Position numbers and translations under genes: made by a program
Assembly: GCA_041685145.1 (NCBI GenBank)
Contig: JAWLGJ010000011.1
Coordinates: 10,277-74,276 of the forward strand
Length of the DNA stretch: 64,000 bases
DNA from: JAWLGJ01 sp041685145
GTDB lineage: Bacteria > Pseudomonadota > Alphaproteobacteria > Rhodospirillales > Magnetospirillaceae
Reading direction: 5' to 3'
Notes under the pieces: model-generated
What the model was told of the DNA's origin: nothing
The model's input: the letters and a program-made list of their open reading frames with translations, nothing else
Database searches by the model: none
Shown: positions 61,428 to 64,000 of the stretch, piece by piece
How the letters are laid out: every line of letters starts with the position of its first letter
How positions within the stretch are numbered: the stretch's first letter is position 1

Positions 61428-62334
61428 CGAGGTCCGGCGGCTCCCAATAAGGCCGCGGGCCGAAGCGTTCGGCCAGGAAGTCCACGAACAGGCGCACCTT
61501 CGTCGACAGGTGGCGCCGATGCGGATAGACGGCGTAGACCGAGGCGGCGTCGTCGACCCAGTCGGTCAGCACCGCGCGCAGGCGCCCGGCGGCGAGATCG
61601 GGGCCGACGATGAAGGTGGGCAGCATGGCCACCCCCAGCCCGGCGCGCAGGGCGGCCAGCAGCGCCTCGCCGTTGTTGGCGCGCAGGCGCCCGTTCACCC
61701 GCACCGACACCGCCCCCTTCGGCCCCACCAGCCGCCAGTCCTCGACGGCGGCGTAGGTGTAGATAAGGCAGTTGTGCCTTGCCAAGTCGCCGGGGTGACG
61801 CGGCTCGCCGTGGCGGGCGAAATAGTCCGGCGCCCCGCAGACGACGCGGCGGCTGGGCGCCAGCCGCCGCGCCACCAGGCGCGAGTCGGCCAGCGGCGCG
61901 ATGCGCACCGCCACGTCATAGCCCTCGTCGACCAGATCGACGAGGCGGTCGTTGAGGGTCAGATCGACGGTCAGCTCGGGGTGGCGGCGGGCGAAGTCGG
62001 GCAGCGCCGAGGCCAGGTGCAGGACGCCGAAGCTCATGGGGGCGTTGATCCGCAGCACCCCCCGCGCCTCGCCCTGCAGGCGCCCGACGACGCGGTCGGC
62101 CTCCTCGGTTTCCGCCAGCACCCGCAGGCATCGCTCGTAATAGGCGGCGCCGGCGTCGGTCAGGCTCAGGCGCCGGGTGGTGCGGTTCAGCAGCCGCGCC
62201 CCCAGGCGGTCCTCCAGGGACGCGACATACTTGCTGACCAGCGACTTCGACACCCCCAAGGCCCGCGCCGCCGCCGAGAAGCCCTGCGTATCCACCACCT
62301 TGACAAAGGCGGCCATCGCGTCGAGCCGATCCAT
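61399..62334 (-). CDS. LysR-family transcriptional regulator
   Basis: 311 residues. Winged helix-turn-helix at 1-60 (MDRLDAMAAFVKVVDTQGFS, then ALGVSKSLVSKYVASLEDRLG) and a LysR-type effector domain from about 90. Divergent from wrbA-pirin, so it probably controls them; the candidate operator is at 62359-62370. Confidence 0.92.
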   Translation of the reverse strand: MDRLDAMAAFVKVVDTQGFSAAARALGVSKSLVSKYVASLEDRLGARLLNRTTRRLSLTDAGAAYYERCLRVLAETEEADRVVGRLQGEARGVLRINAPMSFGVLHLASALPDFARRHPELTVDLTLNDRLVDLVDEGYDVAVRIAPLADSRLVARRLAPSRRVVCGAPDYFARHGEPRHPGDLARHNCLIYTYAAVEDWRLVGPKGAVSVRVNGRLRANNGEALLAALRAGLGVAMLPTFIVGPDLAAGRLRAVLTDWVDDAASVYAVYPHRRHLSTKVRLFVDFLAERFGPRPYWEPPDLVTAPRATTP

Positions 62335-62358
62335 TCCGGCCTCCGTTTCCGATCAGGA

Positions 62359-62370
62359 AACAATGTTGTT
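62359..62370. promoter_or_regulatory. Inverted repeat, candidate LysR operator
   Basis: AACAA-TG-TTGTT between the divergent lysR and wrbA starts. It lies about 14 bp upstream of the wrbA -35 box, the usual place for a LysR activation site. Confidence 0.5.
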
Positions 62371-62383
62371 CCGCTTCGGCCGA

Positions 62384-62412
62384 TTGTCCAGGCACTGTTT
62401 CATGCGCATATG
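62384..62412 (+). promoter_or_regulatory. Promoter of wrbA-pirin
   Basis: TTGTCC (62384-62389), 17-bp spacer, CATATG (62407-62412); a moderate match, consistent with a need for activation. Confidence 0.5.
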
Positions 62413-62441
62413 GCGTCCAGGACAGGGGAATGGAGGTCGCG

Positions 62442-63047
62442 ATGGCGACGCGGACACTGGTTCTTTACTACAGCAGCTATGGCCATATCGAGGCGATGGC
62501 CGGCGCCGCCGCCGAGGGAGTCGCCGAGGCCGGCGCCGAGGCGGTCGTGAAGCGGGTGCCGGAACTGATGCCCGAGGAGGTGGCGCGCCAGGCCGGCGTC
62601 AAGCTCGACCAGGCGGCGCCGCTGGCCGATCCGCTGGAACTGGCGGACTATGACGGCCTGCTCATCGGCACGCCGACCCGCTTCGGCAACATGGCCGCGC
62701 AGATGCGCAACTTCTTCGACCGCACCGGCAAGCTGTGGGCCTCGGGGGCGCTGATCGGCAAGCCCGCCGGCGTCTTCACCAGCACCGGCACCCAGCACGG
62801 CGGCCAGGAAACCACCCTGATCACCACCCATGTCACGCTTCTGCACCTGGGCATGGTGGTGGTGGGGCTGCCCTATTCCGCCCAGGGGCAGACGCGGATG
62901 GACGAGATCACCGGCGGCAGTCCGTATGGCGCCAGCACGATCGCCGGCGGCGACGGCTCGCGCCAGCCCAGCGCCAACGAGCGCGAACTCATGCGCTTCC
63001 AGGCGCGCCACCTGGCCGAGATCGCCACCAAGCTGAAGCGGGAGTGA
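62442..63047 (+). CDS. wrbA: NAD(P)H:quinone oxidoreductase WrbA
   Basis: 201 residues, a flavodoxin-fold quinone reductase. FMN P-loop YYSSYGHIEAMAGAAAEG, GTPTRFGNMAAQMRNFFDRTG and STGTQHGGQETTL are all WrbA signatures. Two-electron reduction of quinones avoids semiquinone radicals. ATG at 62442 has GGAGG upstream. Pirin follows after 5 bp. Confidence 0.93.
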   Translation: MATRTLVLYYSSYGHIEAMAGAAAEGVAEAGAEAVVKRVPELMPEEVARQAGVKLDQAAPLADPLELADYDGLLIGTPTRFGNMAAQMRNFFDRTGKLWASGALIGKPAGVFTSTGTQHGGQETTLITTHVTLLHLGMVVVGLPYSAQGQTRMDEITGGSPYGASTIAGGDGSRQPSANERELMRFQARHLAEIATKLKRE

Positions 63048-63052
63048 GCGTC

Positions 63053-63751
63053 ATGGTCCGCCTGCGACCCTTCGAAACATTGGGGCGGCACTCCAGCGAC
63101 TGGTTGGAGGCCCGCTACCATTTCAGCTTCGCTGACTATCTGGATCCGGCGCATATGGGCTTCGGCCTGCTGCGGGTGTGGAACGACGACACCATCCGCC
63201 CCGGCGGCGGCTTCCCGCCCCACGGTCACCGCGACATGGAGATCGTCACCTATGTCCGCCGCGGCGCCATCACCCATCACGACCATCTGGGCAATGTCGG
63301 GCGCACGGAGGCGGGCGACGTGCAGGTGATGTCGGCGGGGCACGGCATCCGCCACGCCGAACTCAACCGCGAGGACGCGGACACCGAGATTTTCCAGATA
63401 TGGCTTCTGACCGCCCGCCCCGGCGCCGAGCCCCGCTGGGGCAGCCGCCGCTTCCCCGGCCGCGCGCGCGACGGGCGGCTGGTGCCGCTGGCCTCGGGGC
63501 GCGACGGCGACGACGGCGCCCTGCCCATCTACCAGGACGCGGCGGTGATGGGGGCGACCCTGGCCAAGGGGCAGGGCCTGACCCATCCGCTGGCCGGGCG
63601 GCGCGCCTATCTGGTGCCGGCGCGTGGCGCCGTGACGGTGGGCGGCGTGCGCGTCGAGGCGCGCTCGGGCGCCGCCGTCGAGGGCGAGCCCGACCTGGTG
63701 GTCGAGGCACTGGACGACGCCGAAATCGTCGTCGCCGAACTGCCGGGCTGA
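63053..63751 (+). CDS. Pirin-family protein
   Basis: 232 residues, bicupin. Metal ligands are in PPHGHRDMEIVTYV (two His) and MSAGHGIRHAE (His and Glu). Some bacterial pirins oxidise flavonols or quinone-like molecules. Next to wrbA and a LysR gene, a common trio, consistent with quinone stress. Confidence 0.88.
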   Translation: MVRLRPFETLGRHSSDWLEARYHFSFADYLDPAHMGFGLLRVWNDDTIRPGGGFPPHGHRDMEIVTYVRRGAITHHDHLGNVGRTEAGDVQVMSAGHGIRHAELNREDADTEIFQIWLLTARPGAEPRWGSRRFPGRARDGRLVPLASGRDGDDGALPIYQDAAVMGATLAKGQGLTHPLAGRRAYLVPARGAVTVGGVRVEARSGAAVEGEPDLVVEALDDAEIVVAELPG

Positions 63752-63795
63752 GGGAGGAACACCTCGGCACGGGCGGGGGGGGCAGGAGCCGGGCA

Positions 63796-64000
63796 TCAGG
63801 CGCCGCGGATGCCGGTCAGGAATTGCTCGACCTGGCCGCGAAGCACTTGGGCCCTGCCGGTCAGGTCGCGCGCCACCTCCAGCACCTGCTGCGCCGAGTG
63901 GCCGGTGTCGTTGGAGGCCTGGCTGACGCCGGAGATGTTCTGGTTGACCTCGTTGGTCCCCGCCGCCGCCTCCTGGACGTTGCGGGCGATCTCCTGCGTC
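63796..64000 (-). CDS. Methyl-accepting chemotaxis protein, C-terminal fragment cut by the window edge
   Basis: Minus-strand reading from 64000 to the TGA at 63798-63796 gives 67 codons: QEIARNVQEAAAGTNEVNQ, SGVSQASNDTGHSAQQVLEV and a C-terminal EQFLTGIRGA. This is the end of the MCP signalling coiled coil, with typical Gln/Glu methylation-helix repeats. The sensor and main part lie right of the window. Convergent with the pirin gene. Confidence 0.85.
   Translation of the reverse strand, partial: TQEIARNVQEAAAGTNEVNQNISGVSQASNDTGHSAQQVLEVARDLTGRAQVLRGQVEQFLTGIRGA

Overview
The window is about 64 kb of very GC-rich, densely packed chromosome from an alphaproteobacterium. The best guess is a member of the Rhodospirillales; no species is claimed. 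The pointers are a CcrM-type GANTC methyltransferase, an F0 ATP synthase operon with paired b and b' subunits that carries no F1 genes, a petABC cytochrome bc1 operon with a Tat-type Rieske protein, a split glycine decarboxylase (gcvPA/gcvPB), a phasin, and the cluster mutY / DUF721 / dsbA-like / smc. I see no insertion sequence, prophage, CRISPR array, rRNA or tRNA, and no stretch above 300 bp without a gene. It reads as core chromosome rather than a mobile island.

Layout. 1-924: the 5' end of ispH (minus), a dual CDGSH iron-sulfur protein and a lipoprotein. 993-8336: gcvT-gcvH-gcvPA-gcvPB followed closely by a hybrid histidine kinase and a TauE-type permease. 8344-12205 (minus): an MscS channel, then atpI-atpB-atpE-atpF'-atpF with a recognisable sigma-70 promoter and an intrinsic terminator. 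12262-16930 (minus): smc, a DsbA-like protein and a DUF721 protein, facing mutY and a methyltransferase on the plus strand. 18690-19823: ccrM with four GANTC sites packed just upstream of its start codon. 19938-25858: a di-haem cytochrome c, rnhB, a ribosome hibernation factor fused to a cold-shock domain, trmL, and petABC with its terminator. 25959-31302: a KefB/C-like antiporter, then mtnP-mtnA-class II aldolase, which together match the methylthioadenosine (DHAP) shunt, and a VOC protein.

31325-39335 (minus): ychF-pth-rplY-prs, then a chain of overlapping genes (lgt, MidA-like methyltransferase, pgeF, lipoprotein), and hldD with a promoter and an unusual active site. 39412-42934: ubiK-like gene, a ybjN-proC pair, a TetR regulator, a phasin gene with twin palindromic operators, and a CsaA-like gene. 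43063-48735 is a signalling block: an ECF sigma factor with its anti-sigma, a divergent DUF4168 gene under a matching ECF promoter, a small receiver protein, and two tandem paralogous receiver proteins sharing an unassigned C-terminal domain.

48722-54733 (minus): a beta-propeller lipoprotein, fetB-fetA, pcm, the CCA-adding enzyme, DUF6111, a Nudix CoA pyrophosphatase and DUF1285. 54754-61427: a MoxR / DUF58 / DUF4159 / large membrane protein operon. 61399-63751: a LysR regulator divergent from wrbA and pirin genes, with a candidate operator between them. The right edge cuts the C-terminus of a chemotaxis receptor.

Genes that work together are mostly housekeeping and energy genes (one-carbon metabolism, respiration, ATP synthesis, tRNA and ribosome care, envelope lipoprotein maturation). 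The most unusual signals are regulatory: the ccrM GANTC cluster, the divergent ECF promoters and the phasin operators. Functions are assigned from sequence motifs and family knowledge only; no database search was run.
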